Shown: positions 16,901 to 25,510, counted from the first letter of the stretch. The stretch: DNA of 64,000 nt from Flavobacterium sp. N1736 (GCF_025947065.1 NZ_CP109994.1:1240001-1304000); one strand, 5' to 3'. Notes: generated from the letters alone by a model not told the origin. Made by a program: numbers and translations.

Positions 16901-17076
16901 ATAATATCAGAATTGGCTCCGGTATAATTGGTTCTGATAGAAACCTGTGCCGGATCAATAGAAGGAAATTCACGAACACCCAAAAAAGTATAACCAATGA
17001 AACCGAATAAAATAATTAAAAGATTCAGTACAATGGTTAAAACGGGTCTTCTTATACTTGTGGTTGATAAACTCAT
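13981..17076 (-). CDS. RND efflux transporter, HAE1/AcrB-like
   Basis: This 1031-aa inner-membrane proton antiporter exports hydrophobic compounds through a tripartite complex. The length matches AcrB/MexB homologues. One membrane helix lies near residues 10-29, a large periplasmic loop spans residues 30-330, and helices 2-6 follow. The proton-relay Asp pair occurs in LVVDDGIVVTENIFKKVEEG at about residue 400. A second periplasmic loop spans about residues 550-860, and the last five helices follow (…VMLIGLVTKNGILIVEFANQ…). The N-terminal MSLSTTSIRRPVLTIVLN is family-typical. It lies between the adaptor gene (116 nt away) and tolC (43 nt beyond its stop). Confidence 0.96.
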   Translation of the reverse strand: MSLSTTSIRRPVLTIVLNLLIILFGFIGYTFLGVREFPSIDPAQVSIRTNYTGANSDIIESQITEPLEKAVNAIDGIRNITSSSNQGSSNITIEFNLDKNLEEAANDVRDKVSQAVRSLPQDIDAPPVVSKADADSESIISMTVQSDTRSSLELSDYAENVISQRLETIPGVSGVQIWGQKRYAMRLWIDPVKLTAYGCTVAEVRDALNAQNVELPSGKLTGNNTELTVKTIGNLSKPEEFNNIIIRTDGDKIVRLSDVGGAELGPENIETSLTSSGLPMIGLAIVPMPGANYLDISKEFYKKYDALKKDLPKDIKLNIALDNTLFVKKSVLEVAETLGISIILVIIIIYLFFRDWAIAFRPLIDIPVSLIATFFIMWLFGFSINVLTLLAIVLATGLVVDDGIVVTENIFKKVEEGMSPIEAAIKGSNEIFYAVISISVTLAAVFLPVIFLEGFVGRLFREFGVVIGAAVLISAFVSLTLTPMLNAYLMKGGEQKKSKFYVKTEPFFEKLNSGYAESLGRFMEKKWISFPILIVCFGLIYLFFTILPKETAPYDDRSSVTMRMTTPEGSSYDYTNRFMQEMSKLVEDSIPEKKVSLVITAGGSGGSATNSGFIRLSLKEPDERTRSQKDIADKLTKWTKKYPDAKTSVIQQPTIAVNRRGGLPIQYIIQAPTFEKLREKIPVFMDEVGKSDVFSTTDVNLKFNKPEINVSIDRAKAESLGISIMDIAQTLQLSLSGQRFGYFIKNGKQYQVIGQFDQKDRSKPLDLTSMFVKNKNGELIQMDNVVKVEEQSNPPQLYHNNRYMSATVSAGLAPGKSISDGIEEMDRIKAKVLDQSFTTDLSGESRDFVESSSNTSFAFGLALLLIFLILAAQFESFIDPFIIILTVPMAVAGALFSLWLFNQTWNIFSQIGTVMLIGLVTKNGILIVEFANQLREQGKPKLEAILEASEARLRPILMTSLAIALGALPIAMSLGAASTSRIGMGVVIVGGTIFSLALTLFVIPAIYLMWSKARKHYPEFDHIDEYERESK

Positions 17077-17192
17077 GTGAGATTTTAGATTTTAGATTGT
17101 TGATTTTAGATTGTTGATTTCTAATATCTATGTTCAAGCCTTATGACTTTTGGCTTTAAGACTTTCCGCTTTAGGAATATTTCACTTTAGGA

Positions 17193-18251
17193 CTATTTCA
17201 CTTTAACTTTTATCGGGGCTTCATTTTTTAATGACATTACGCCACTTGTAATCAAAGTATCTCCGGCTTTTAATCCTGATAAAATTAAAATAGAAGCATC
17301 TGTTCTGGTGGTTGCATCTACCATAACTTCTTTGGCTTTGCCCATATTGGCGATGTATACTTTTTTACCGTCTTGTACTGGTACAATAGCTTCTGTAGGA
17401 ACTACAATGGCATCTTTTATAATATTTAAAGGCAATTTTACATCAGCAAAAGTTCCCGGAAAAAGTTTTCCGTCAATATTATCCGCAATAGAACGTATTT
17501 TTAATGTACGGGTTGCCACTTCAACTTCCGGCTCTATGGCGTAAATTTTTGCAGTATATACTTTATCAGATCCTGAAACAGAAAAATCAATCGTTGAACC
17601 ATTTTTTACTTGTGAAGCATATTTTTCAGGAATCGAAAATGTAATTTTTAATTTTCCGGTATTCACTAATTTTGCCACCAAAACAGCTGGTGTAATATAA
17701 GTTCCCGGTGAAATAGAACGCAAACCAACTTTTCCTGAAAAAGGAGCTTTAACAGATGTTTTGGCAATTTGGGCTCTTATTAATTGAGTCTGGGCTTTCA
17801 TCGAAGCATAATCTGCATTTGCAACATCAAATTCTTCCTGACTAATTGCTTCTTTTTGTAGTAATAACTTCGCTCGTCTTTCATTTTCGCCCGCTAAACC
17901 TTCTTTTGTCTGGGCTTGTCTTAACTGCGCTTTTAATTCAACATCATTTACTTTAAAAAGTACCTGACCTTTATTTACATAAGTACCTTCATTAAAGTAA
18001 ATACCTTCAACAATTCCCGAAACTTCACTATGAATTTCTATTTGTTCATTGGCTTCAATAGATCCTGATAATGACAAATTATTATCAAAAGTCGAAGTTT
18101 TAACAACAATTCCCGTTACAGTTGTAGGCTTGTCTTTGTCGCCGGATTTTTTAGATTCGTCGTTTTTACTTTTGTTAGAAATCACTCTGTAAGTGATAAA
18201 CCCTCCGAGTACTATAATTATAAGGGCGTAAATAAGGTTTTTTACTTTCAT
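17193..18251 (-). CDS. RND efflux periplasmic adaptor (membrane fusion protein)
   Basis: This 352-aa protein links the inner-membrane pump to TolC. It has an N-terminal membrane anchor (residues 4-22) with no lipobox. Domains follow the usual symmetric order: half of the lipoyl/biotinyl-like domain (GSIEANEQIEIHSEVSGIVEG), an alpha hairpin around residues 105-165 (LRQAQTKEGLAGENERRAKLL), the second lipoyl half (SVKAPFSGKVGLRSISPGTYI), a beta-barrel domain, and a membrane-proximal domain ending in INSG-like TLITSGVMSLKNEAPIKVKVK. It is the first gene of the efflux operon. The 541 nt upstream presumably holds the operon promoter, but no regulator gene is adjacent. Confidence 0.94.
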   Translation of the reverse strand: MKVKNLIYALIIIVLGGFITYRVISNKSKNDESKKSGDKDKPTTVTGIVVKTSTFDNNLSLSGSIEANEQIEIHSEVSGIVEGIYFNEGTYVNKGQVLFKVNDVELKAQLRQAQTKEGLAGENERRAKLLLQKEAISQEEFDVANADYASMKAQTQLIRAQIAKTSVKAPFSGKVGLRSISPGTYITPAVLVAKLVNTGKLKITFSIPEKYASQVKNGSTIDFSVSGSDKVYTAKIYAIEPEVEVATRTLKIRSIADNIDGKLFPGTFADVKLPLNIIKDAIVVPTEAIVPVQDGKKVYIANMGKAKEVMVDATTRTDASILILSGLKAGDTLITSGVMSLKNEAPIKVKVK

Positions 18252-18793
18252 AAAATTGAGGTAAAGATATTTTTTTGGTGTTTTTAGTAGCTCGCAAATT
18301 TAACTTTTTGTATCGAAATCGAAAGGTGTTAGCGTTTATTTAACACATGAATCACAATAAATTTAAACAGCTGTTTGAATGGTTATTTCTGCAAAACTTT
18401 TGTCTTTAGACAATGATTTTTTGAAATGGTTTAAAATGAAAATGATTTTTTTAAGCTAAAACTAATAATTTCAAAAGATACAACTTGTAAAGTATTAAAT
18501 ATCAGATAATTGGTTTTATTTTAAAGATTTATCAGACAGAAATAATTTTAGGATAATTATTTTTTTTGCTTTTTGTCTGATTTTTTTTGCATTTAATCGT
18601 TTTTATTTGTAACATTGGTAAGCTTAAACAAAATGGTAGTTTTTTTGTGAGAATATTAATGTTTTCGGATGTTAAGTGTTAAAGTATGTAGGTTTTTTAT
18701 TTTATTTTAAGTTAAAAACATACCTTTTTAAAACTAAATAATTAACAAGTGTTTATAATTCGTTCTATTTTTTAAATTAAAACTACCTGATTT
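18252..18793. other. 542-nt divergent spacer without a gene
   Basis: The spacer separates the efflux operon (minus) from the thioredoxin-like gene (plus), so it must hold promoters for both. It is very A+T rich with repeated T tracts (for example near 18545-18600). I saw no ORF, RNA fold or strong TTTG-N19-TAnnTTTG match. Confidence 0.6.
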
Positions 18794-19393
18794 ATGAGGA
18801 AAAAAATACTCGTTAGTTTATGGATCACATTACTGTTTTGTGCCATTTCATTTTTGTTTTGGCAAAACGAATTAAAGTATACCTTACCTACGCCGGTTCC
18901 TAAAAATTACCATGCAGTTGCAATGGGTTCTACAATTAATTTAGGAAAATGCTGGATCACAAACAACAAACCGGTTTTTATTCATTTTTTTAATCCGGAT
19001 TGTCCGTGTTCGCGCTTTAATATACCTCACGTAAGCGCACTCATTAAAAAATACGGTGACCAAATTAATTTTAAAATTGTGGTATTAAACAAACACAAAG
19101 ATTTTACAATAGCAGAGATCCAGAAAAAGTTTAATGCCGATATTCCTGTCTATTTTGATGAAAGTATGGCCGTAAAATGTGGTGTTTTTTCTACGCCGCA
19201 AGCTGTCATTATGGATGGTTCTCACAGGTTATATTATCGCGGAAACTACAATAAAACAAGATATTGCACCAATGCCGACAGTAATTATGCCCAAATGGCA
19301 ATAGATTCATTGCTGCAGCAAACCAAATCTCCATCATTTGATGCTTTAGCTCTGAGAGCTTACGGATGCTCATTACCAAAATGTACTAAATAA
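18794..19393 (+). CDS. Membrane-anchored thioredoxin-like protein
   Basis: This 199-aa protein has one N-terminal membrane helix (residues 5-24) and a periplasmic thioredoxin-like domain. The active-site region reads FIHFFNPDCPCSRFNIPHV with CPC in place of CxxC, so the two active-site Cys have a one-residue spacing followed by Ser. The fold continues with a VVLN strand and the cis-Pro region (VFSTPQAVIMDG), as in TlpA/AhpC-TSA relatives. Additional Cys residues (KCGV, RYCTN, GCSLPKCTK) are unusual in number. The domain could sense or relay redox state. It is the first of four same-strand genes with 29-63-nt gaps that continue into chemoreceptor-like membrane and PAS proteins. Confidence 0.8.
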   Translation: MRKKILVSLWITLLFCAISFLFWQNELKYTLPTPVPKNYHAVAMGSTINLGKCWITNNKPVFIHFFNPDCPCSRFNIPHVSALIKKYGDQINFKIVVLNKHKDFTIAEIQKKFNADIPVYFDESMAVKCGVFSTPQAVIMDGSHRLYYRGNYNKTRYCTNADSNYAQMAIDSLLQQTKSPSFDALALRAYGCSLPKCTK

Positions 19394-19422
19394 ATCTAAT
19401 CTTAACCTAAATTACTACAATT

Positions 19423-20277
19423 ATGAAAACAAAAGCCAGTTTAAACGAACAGGATTATTTGCACAGTTTTATGTCGACAATGACGCAAAAATCAGACACG
19501 ATTATCAATTACGTTCTTGCAGCCTATTTCTTTCTGGGAATTGGTCTTGCTTTCAAATACGATACATTCGAAATTGGAGTAGGAGTGGGTACCTTGAATC
19601 TTTTAATGTATTATTCGGCAAAACTTTTACTCAAAAAATCAAATTTTTACCAGTATGTTTTATCCGTAGTTTTAGCAATTTTTATGGCGCAGTATATCTA
19701 TCAGATGCATGGTATGTTTGAGATGCATTTTACAGTATTTATTGCCAGTACGATTTTGATTATTTATCAAAACTGGAAACTGCAAATTCCGCTTACGCTT
19801 TTGGTAGTCCTGCATCACGCTGGTTTGGCTTATATGCAGAATTTTGTTTATCAGGATCCAAGAGGATTGCAGGTTTATTTTTCGCAGGTAAATTTTGACA
19901 TGGAAACTTTGATTATTCATGTAGTATTGGCTGCTGTGGTATTTTTCATGAACGGGTATTGGGCTTATTATTTTAAAGAACACAGCCAGAATCACATTTC
20001 TAAAATATCTGACGAATACGAATTGGAAAACATCAAATTGGCTTCGGCAAAATACAGTTCCTTAACTGCAACCAAAGAATATAATGATTTCGTACACAGA
20101 ACAACTTTAGATTTAAAATTACCGGTAAGTTCTGTCTTAAAATTAATTGATGTTTCAAAAGGACATACTGATAATGATCAATTGCTTAATTATCTGGAAA
20201 TGATGAGAGAAAGTGCTAAAAAAATTGACGATTTAGTGAACGATATTCACGTAAAATCTACAAATGGCAGAGGTTAG
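19423..20277 (+). CDS. Chemoreceptor-like six-helix membrane sensor with degenerate HisKA segment
   Basis: This 284-aa protein has about six membrane helices in residues 25-195. The region with FEMHFTVFIASTILIIYQNW and LLVVLHHAGLAYMQ matches, from memory, the MHFHFF…VHH membrane sensor region seen in some methyl-accepting chemotaxis proteins and kinases. The C-terminal part (residues 200-284) resembles a histidine-kinase dimerisation helix, YNDFVHRTTLDLKLPVSSVL. The expected phospho-acceptor His of HELRTPL aligns with Leu, and no ATPase domain follows. It therefore cannot be a working kinase as it stands. It may be a sensory scaffold for another protein, possibly the PAS protein encoded downstream. 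Confidence 0.72.
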   Translation: MKTKASLNEQDYLHSFMSTMTQKSDTIINYVLAAYFFLGIGLAFKYDTFEIGVGVGTLNLLMYYSAKLLLKKSNFYQYVLSVVLAIFMAQYIYQMHGMFEMHFTVFIASTILIIYQNWKLQIPLTLLVVLHHAGLAYMQNFVYQDPRGLQVYFSQVNFDMETLIIHVVLAAVVFFMNGYWAYYFKEHSQNHISKISDEYELENIKLASAKYSSLTATKEYNDFVHRTTLDLKLPVSSVLKLIDVSKGHTDNDQLLNYLEMMRESAKKIDDLVNDIHVKSTNGRG

Positions 20278-20334
20278 AATTTTATATTTTGCCACTTCGT
20301 TTTCTCAAATCAATTTTTAACTTAATCTTATTTT

Positions 20335-20679
20335 ATGTCCAAACACGATTTTGAATCAGCAAACAGAATGCTGATGAACTTAAAAAAATCATTTGATGTT
20401 TTTTTGAAAAATGATGCTTCTTCACATTCATTTGAAAAAGCGGGATCTGAAACCGAATTCGGTAAAGAGGTTGCCAAAATTTTTGATGAAAACAAGGACA
20501 ATCCAAATGTAAAAAATTTAGATTTTCAGTATAAAAAAATCATTCAGATTGCCAACGATATTCAGCATTTAAAACAAGTAAATGATAATACTTTGCCTGA
20601 TTGGTTAGAAGATGAACTGGAAAATGTTTTTAAGAAAATCAAAGACTTATTGAAGATTTTAGAAGAAGAACTTAATTAA
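20335..20679 (+). CDS. Small acidic coiled-coil-like hypothetical protein
   Basis: This 114-aa soluble protein has no recognised domain. It is highly charged with long helical heptad-like stretches, for example ANRMLMNLKKSFDVFLK at the N-terminus and LEDELENVFKKIKDLLKILE at the C-terminus. There is no Cys, signal peptide or membrane helix. It lies between the membrane sensor gene and the PAS gene on the same strand, with spacings of 57 and 63 nt, so it probably shares their mRNA. It could be a coupling or adaptor protein in that group. This rests only on position and helix content. Confidence 0.6.
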   Translation: MSKHDFESANRMLMNLKKSFDVFLKNDASSHSFEKAGSETEFGKEVAKIFDENKDNPNVKNLDFQYKKIIQIANDIQHLKQVNDNTLPDWLEDELENVFKKIKDLLKILEEELN

Positions 20680-20742
20680 AAAACTTTAAAGAACACCACT
20701 TATACGTACAAACGTAATTACTATTAATTAAAACACAAGATT

Positions 20743-21345
20743 ATGGATACCAGAATTACTCGCCCAACCCCATCTGACAGAGAAGTTGATTGGAACAAAA
20801 CAAAGGTGTTACTCAGTAAAACAGATACAAAAGGAACCATTTTATATGCCAACGAAGCTTTTATTGATGTTTCTGGTTATGATGAATTTGAGCTGATCGG
20901 ACAGCCGCACAACGTTATACGTCATCCCGATATGCCAAAAGTGATTTTTAAATTTTTATGGGATAGTATCAAATCAAACAAAAATATTCATGCGATTATA
21001 AAAAATATGTCTAAAACAGGCAGATATTATTGGGTAATTACCGATTTTAAAATAATAGCCGATGGCGATGGAGAAATTGTTGGATTTTTTGGAACCCGAA
21101 AATCAGTGCCCGAAGAAATTATCGTAAAGTTTATAGAACCATTGTATAAAAAACTAATACACATTGAAGAAGTAAGCGGAATTGAAGCCTCTGAAAATTA
21201 TTTGATTGGCTTTTTAGAAGAACGAAAGAAAACGTACATGGAATATGTAGATCATTTGGTTGCAACAGGCAAAGACGATAAAAATAAAGTAAGTAAAGGT
21301 TTTTTTAATGGTTTTTTCGAAAAAAAGAATACTGGTAAAAAGTAA
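20743..21345 (+). CDS. Aer-like PAS domain protein without signalling domain
   Basis: This 200-aa cytoplasmic protein is dominated by an N-terminal PAS domain (residues 20-130). It shows the aerotaxis-receptor type signature: YANEAFIDVSGYDEFELIGQPHN, then VIRHPDMPKVIFKFLWD, then GRYYWVITDFKII and GFFGTRKSVP. Aer PAS domains bind FAD and read cell redox state. The expected downstream HAMP and methyl-accepting domains are absent. A short helical region (residues 140-200) ends in a basic tail. It is the last of four same-strand genes beginning with a thioredoxin-like protein. A redox-sensing role is likely; the output is unknown. Confidence 0.8.
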   Translation: MDTRITRPTPSDREVDWNKTKVLLSKTDTKGTILYANEAFIDVSGYDEFELIGQPHNVIRHPDMPKVIFKFLWDSIKSNKNIHAIIKNMSKTGRYYWVITDFKIIADGDGEIVGFFGTRKSVPEEIIVKFIEPLYKKLIHIEEVSGIEASENYLIGFLEERKKTYMEYVDHLVATGKDDKNKVSKGFFNGFFEKKNTGKK

Positions 21346-21780
21346 AAAGTTAAATGTAAAAAGTTAAATGTAAAAAGTAAAAGGTAAAAAGTTAAAAGTT
21401 AAATGTTAGAAGTTAAGTGGAAAACATCTAACATTTAACATCTAACATTTCACATCCAATATTTAACATCTAACACATATGCTTCATTGTATCGATAAAA
21501 TATTCAACTTAAAATTTGCTCCCCAACAAATTTAAATCAACCTTACCGTAATGGTAATTGGATATTGATACAGTGAAGTTATTTTTTTTCTTTAGGTTCA
21601 AAGGTGCAAAGTTTCAGAGGTTCAAAGTTGCAAAGGTTAAAAACGAAAAAGTTTTAACCTGAAACCTGAAATTAAAGCTTAAAAAAAATAAAAATCCAAC
21701 CTTTGTCCATATAAACCTTTATCCCTCTGAACCTCAGTCCCTATGAACCTTTGTACCTTTGAACCTTTGTCCCTTTGAAC
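21346..21780. repeat. Spacer made of two phrase-repeat blocks
   Basis: No gene is seen. From 21346 to 21475 a run of (A)AAAGTTAAATGT-like phrases is followed by ACATCTAACATTTAAC-like complements. From 21595 to 21780 phrases like AGGTTCAAAGGTGCAAAG are followed by CCTTTGAACCTTTGTCC. Each block is an imperfect long inverted repeat. They separate the PAS gene from the convergent recG gene. Confidence 0.7.
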
Positions 21781-23889
21781 CTAACTAATATAATTCCAAA
21801 TATTCTTTTTCTTCGTTAATTCGATGAAAACCGCTTTTAAAGTCGCGTGTTCCGGTTTTTGTAAAGGAGCATCATTTTTTAAAACCATTAAAGCATAATT
21901 TCTGGCTAAAGCCAAAATATCACGATCGCGAACAATGTCTGCGATTTGCAGGTTTAGAACGCCACTTTGCTGCGTTCCCATTAAATCGCCGGGACCACGA
22001 AGTTTTAAGTCAACTTCGGCAATTTCAAAACCATCGTTAGTCTGAACCATCGTTTCCATTCTCGTTTTACTGTCCGCACTTAATTTATGGCTCGTCATTA
22101 AAATACAATAACTCTGCTCAGCGCCACGACCAACACGTCCGCGTAATTGGTGCAGTTGCGATAAACCAAAACGTTCCGCACTTTCGATAATCATAACACT
22201 CGCATTTGGCACATTTACGCCTACTTCAATCACGGTTGTAGCCACCATAATATTGGTTTTTCCTTCAGAAAAGCGTTTCATTTCGGCATCTTTATCAGCA
22301 GGTTTCATTTTTCCGTGCAAAATAGAAATCGAATATTGCGGTAACGGAAAATCGCGCGAAATACTTTCGTAACCGTCCATTAAATCTTTAAAATCCATTT
22401 TTTCAGATTCCTGAATTAGCGGATAAACAATATAAATTTGTCTTCCAAGAGCAATTTCATCTCTCAGAAACTTCCAGACTTTCAAACGATTACTGTCAAA
22501 ACGATGCACGGTTTGAATAGGTTTTCTGCCCGGAGGCAATTCATCAATCACAGAAATATCCAAATCGCCGTATAAACTCATTGCCAGAGTTCGCGGAATT
22601 GGCGTTGCCGTCATAACCAAAACGTGTGGCGGAATTTCGTTTTTCTTCCACAATTTAGAACGCTGTTCCACACCAAAACGGTGTTGTTCATCAATTACAG
22701 CCAAACCTAAATTCAGAAACTTTACTTTATCTTCAAGCAAAGCATGCGTTCCTATCAAGATATGTAAAGATCCGTTTTCAAGCTCTTCGTGAATGATTTT
22801 TCGAGCCGCAGTTTTAGTAGAACCTGTTAATATTTTTATGTTGATATTTAATGTTTTAGCCAATTCTGATAAACCAATAAAATGCTGATTAGCCAAAATT
22901 TCGGTTGGCGCCATTAAACAAGCCTGAAAACCATTATCGAGCGCCAAAAGCATGCTCATAAAAGCGACAATTGTTTTTCCTGAACCTACATCACCCTGCA
23001 ATAATCGGTTCATTTGGGCATTACTTCCCATATCAGAACGGATTTCTTTAATCACTCTTTTTTGCGCATTTGTAAGTTCAAAAGGCAAATGATTTTGATA
23101 GAATTCATTAAAAAACTCACCCACTTTTGTAAACGGATGTCCTTTTATTTTATGTTTTCTGATTAGATTTTTCGTAATTAATTGCAATTGAATAAAGAAC
23201 AATTCTTCAAACTTTAATCGGAATTGGGCTTTCGCCAAAGCATCAGTACTTTTTGGAAAATGAATATTAAATAAAGCAGCTTTTTTTGAAATTAACTTTA
23301 ATTCCTCCATTAAATAAGCAGGGAAAGTTTCAGAAAACAACGCTTGAGTTTCAATAAACAATTGCTGCATTAATTTATTAATCGTTCTATTCGAAATACC
23401 GCGATTCGTTAACGTTTCTGTAGAAGGATAAACCGGCTGCATGGCAGATCGTAAACTTTTTTCGTGTTCACTCAATAATTCAATTTCCGGATGCGCCATA
23501 CTAAACTGACTTCCGTAAAGAGAACATTTTCCAAAAATCACACAAACTTCATTCAGTTTCAAACTTTCGCGAACCCATTTATGTCCCTGAAACCAGTTTA
23601 GGTCAATTTGCCCCGTATCATCCACAAAAGTAGCAACAAGACGTTTTTTATTCTTAGCAAATTCAACCGTTTTTATGTTGATAATTTTACCAATAATCTG
23701 AACTTCAGCACCAGTATTCTGCAATTCATTGATCTTATAATATCGGGTTCTGTCAATATACCGATTCGGAAAAAAATTAATCAAATCTCCGTATTTATGA
23801 ATTCCCAATTCCTTACGAAGCAACTGGCCGCGACTGGGACCAACGCCTTTTAGGTATTCAATTGGGGTTTCAAGAAGATTATTAGACAT
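21781..23889 (-). CDS. recG: ATP-dependent DNA helicase RecG
   Basis: This 702-aa helicase regresses stalled forks and branch-migrates Holliday junctions during recombination repair. It has the family order: an N-terminal wedge domain with an OB fold (residues about 55-150, including VQIIGKIINIKTVEF), then the superfamily 2 helicase core. Walker A reads LLQGDVGSGKTIVAFMS near residue 297, the DExH box reads VIDEQHRFG near residue 397, motif III is VMTATPIPRTLA, and motif VI reads QLHQLRGRVGRGAEQSYC. The C-terminal TRG region is present (LKLRGPGDLMGTQQSG). The length is normal and the gene is single. The spacer beyond its start carries an 18-bp inverted repeat. Confidence 0.97.
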   Translation of the reverse strand: MSNNLLETPIEYLKGVGPSRGQLLRKELGIHKYGDLINFFPNRYIDRTRYYKINELQNTGAEVQIIGKIINIKTVEFAKNKKRLVATFVDDTGQIDLNWFQGHKWVRESLKLNEVCVIFGKCSLYGSQFSMAHPEIELLSEHEKSLRSAMQPVYPSTETLTNRGISNRTINKLMQQLFIETQALFSETFPAYLMEELKLISKKAALFNIHFPKSTDALAKAQFRLKFEELFFIQLQLITKNLIRKHKIKGHPFTKVGEFFNEFYQNHLPFELTNAQKRVIKEIRSDMGSNAQMNRLLQGDVGSGKTIVAFMSMLLALDNGFQACLMAPTEILANQHFIGLSELAKTLNINIKILTGSTKTAARKIIHEELENGSLHILIGTHALLEDKVKFLNLGLAVIDEQHRFGVEQRSKLWKKNEIPPHVLVMTATPIPRTLAMSLYGDLDISVIDELPPGRKPIQTVHRFDSNRLKVWKFLRDEIALGRQIYIVYPLIQESEKMDFKDLMDGYESISRDFPLPQYSISILHGKMKPADKDAEMKRFSEGKTNIMVATTVIEVGVNVPNASVMIIESAERFGLSQLHQLRGRVGRGAEQSYCILMTSHKLSADSKTRMETMVQTNDGFEIAEVDLKLRGPGDLMGTQQSGVLNLQIADIVRDRDILALARNYALMVLKNDAPLQKPEHATLKAVFIELTKKKNIWNYIS

Positions 23890-23939
23890 TTTTTTAGACT
23901 TCTTAGATTTTAGATCTTTAGACTTAGACTTTATAAAAT

Positions 23940-24002
23940 AGAATATAGAAAATAGAGTATAGAAAATATAGACAAAAGTCTGTGCTCTATTTTCTATATT
24001 CT
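23940..24002. repeat. 18-bp perfect inverted repeat
   Basis: Arms 23940-23957 (AGAATATAGAAAATAGAG) and 23985-24002 are exact complements around a 27-nt loop. The element lies between the divergent recG and DUF1697 genes, so it is not placed as a terminator for either. Confidence 0.65.
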
Positions 24003-24103
24003 TTTCTCTTTAGGAAAGCGAAGATAGATTTTAATTGGGAATTTTGAAAATGAGCGGGTTTAAAGTGTAGAAAATAATATCTTTGAAGAATAAAATTTTA
24101 CAA

Positions 24104-24649
24104 ATGACAACACATTTAGCACTTTTACGCGGCATCAACGTTTCTGGTCATAATATGATGAAAATGGACGCTTTGAAAGCAATGTTGGAAAATATTGGTT
24201 TTCAAAATGTGAAGACTTATCTGCAATCCGGAAATGTTTTTGTTGATACTGACGAAGAAAGCGCTTCAAAAGTGGGTTTCATGATCAAACAGGAAATTTT
24301 TAAGGTTTTCGGACATGAAGTTCCTGTGATTGTAATTACGAAAGAAGATTTAGAATTGTGTTTTAAAAACAACCCATATTTCAAGGAAAAAGATATCGAT
24401 ACCAAAAAACTATACGTAGCATTTGTTTCGACATTATTGAAAAAAGAAAATATAAATGATTTGAAAATCAGTCAGTTTAAGCCAGACGAAGCAAGTATTG
24501 ACGGAAACAGAATTTTTATTAAATATGATGTTGGCGCCGGAAAAACCAGATTGGAAGGCAAATATATCGAGAAAAAACTGAACGTTTTAGTAACAATGCG
24601 AAACTGGAATACGGTTACGAATTTGCTTGCGATGTATGCTGAAAATTAG
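24104..24649 (+). CDS. DUF1697 family protein
   Basis: Starting at the ATG (MTTHLALLRGINVSGHN) the product is 181 aa; a TTG upstream at 24083 would add seven residues and is not needed. The N-terminal LLRGINVSGHNMMKMDALKAMLENIGF and the TYLQSGNVFVDTD segment near residues 45-58 are the DUF1697 signature. The family is soluble, about 180 aa and widespread in bacteria, with no established reaction. The C-terminal KKLNVLVTMRNWNTVTNLLAM is also conserved. It is divergent from recG and convergent with the Dph6-like gene, with no operon partner. Confidence 0.9.
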   Translation: MTTHLALLRGINVSGHNMMKMDALKAMLENIGFQNVKTYLQSGNVFVDTDEESASKVGFMIKQEIFKVFGHEVPVIVITKEDLELCFKNNPYFKEKDIDTKKLYVAFVSTLLKKENINDLKISQFKPDEASIDGNRIFIKYDVGAGKTRLEGKYIEKKLNVLVTMRNWNTVTNLLAMYAEN

Positions 24650-24694
24650 AAAATGAGTCAATTAGATAATTATTAAAGAGCATTCTAAAATTAT

Positions 24695-25468
24695 CTAATT
24701 AACACATTTCAAATCACAATACCAAAATCCAAAATCAAAAGGATCATTTGTGGTAGAATCGCAAGCGGTATTTGATGTGTTTTCATTTTTAGGTTCTTCG
24801 TATTTGCGATACACAATTTCCCCAATTTCAAAAAGGATTGGTTCTGAAAAAATAGGACCATCAAATGTAAACGTATGAAACTCGCCATTTTCTCCGCAAA
24901 CATCTACATTTTCGGGCAAATCATTAATGAAGTCCTGATCGATAATTCGCCCAACAAAACTTTTATCGAGATATCTCTCATTAACACAAACCACAATCGT
25001 TTTAAATCCTAAGGCAATAAATTCCTGAATTAAATCATGAGTCGGAATTTTCCAGATTGGAAAAACGCCTTCAAAACCTATTTTTGCCAATTGATCTTCG
25101 CGATATTTTCGCAAATCTTCCAGAAAAATATCCCCAAAAACAGAATGTGTAATACCTTCATTTTTCAATTCTGTTAACGTTTCAGCCATTATAGCATCAT
25201 AGATTTCCATTGTTGGCATTTCCGGAATCTGTATGATTTTTAAAGGTATGACGATACTTTTTGCCTGCGATTCCAATAATTCAACACGAACGCCATGCAT
25301 CGAAATTCTCTGAAATTGCTGGTTGACGCTTGTTAGAAGATATTCGATTTTATATTCGGAATTTTTTAAGATTTTGTATAATGTAAGAGCAGAATCTTTT
25401 CCGCTGCTCCAATTGAATATGGCTTTTTTTGGTGTTGACACGATATTGTAATTTTCTATCGTAAACAT
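24695..25468 (-). CDS. Dph6-like ATP-dependent amidoligase family protein
   Basis: This 257-aa soluble protein belongs to the adenine nucleotide alpha-hydrolase-like group annotated as diphthine-ammonia ligase (Dph6/ATP_bind_4). The PP-loop motif FNWSSGKDSALTLYKIL lies near residues 18-34, with SSGKDS in place of the usual SGGKDS. A later block (GEFHTFTFDGPIFSEPI near residue 193) matches the family's ENGEFHT signature. Bacteria lack diphthamide, so the physiological substrate here is unknown. A cysteine-bearing tail (YCDLKC) follows. The gene is divergent from the M1 peptidase, with 66 nt between them. Confidence 0.85.
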   Translation of the reverse strand: MFTIENYNIVSTPKKAIFNWSSGKDSALTLYKILKNSEYKIEYLLTSVNQQFQRISMHGVRVELLESQAKSIVIPLKIIQIPEMPTMEIYDAIMAETLTELKNEGITHSVFGDIFLEDLRKYREDQLAKIGFEGVFPIWKIPTHDLIQEFIALGFKTIVVCVNERYLDKSFVGRIIDQDFINDLPENVDVCGENGEFHTFTFDGPIFSEPILFEIGEIVYRKYEEPKNENTSNTACDSTTNDPFDFGFWYCDLKCVN

Positions 25469-25502
25469 ACAAATTTCATTCGATTTGTTAATGAAACCTT
25501 TG

Positions 25503-25510
25503 TAACTTTG
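25503..25510 (+). promoter_or_regulatory. Probable -7 box of the M1 peptidase gene
   Basis: TAACTTTG matches TAnnTTTG and lies 24 nt before the start. A TTTG is found at 25484-25487, only 15 nt upstream of the box, which is shorter than the usual spacing. Confidence 0.4.
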
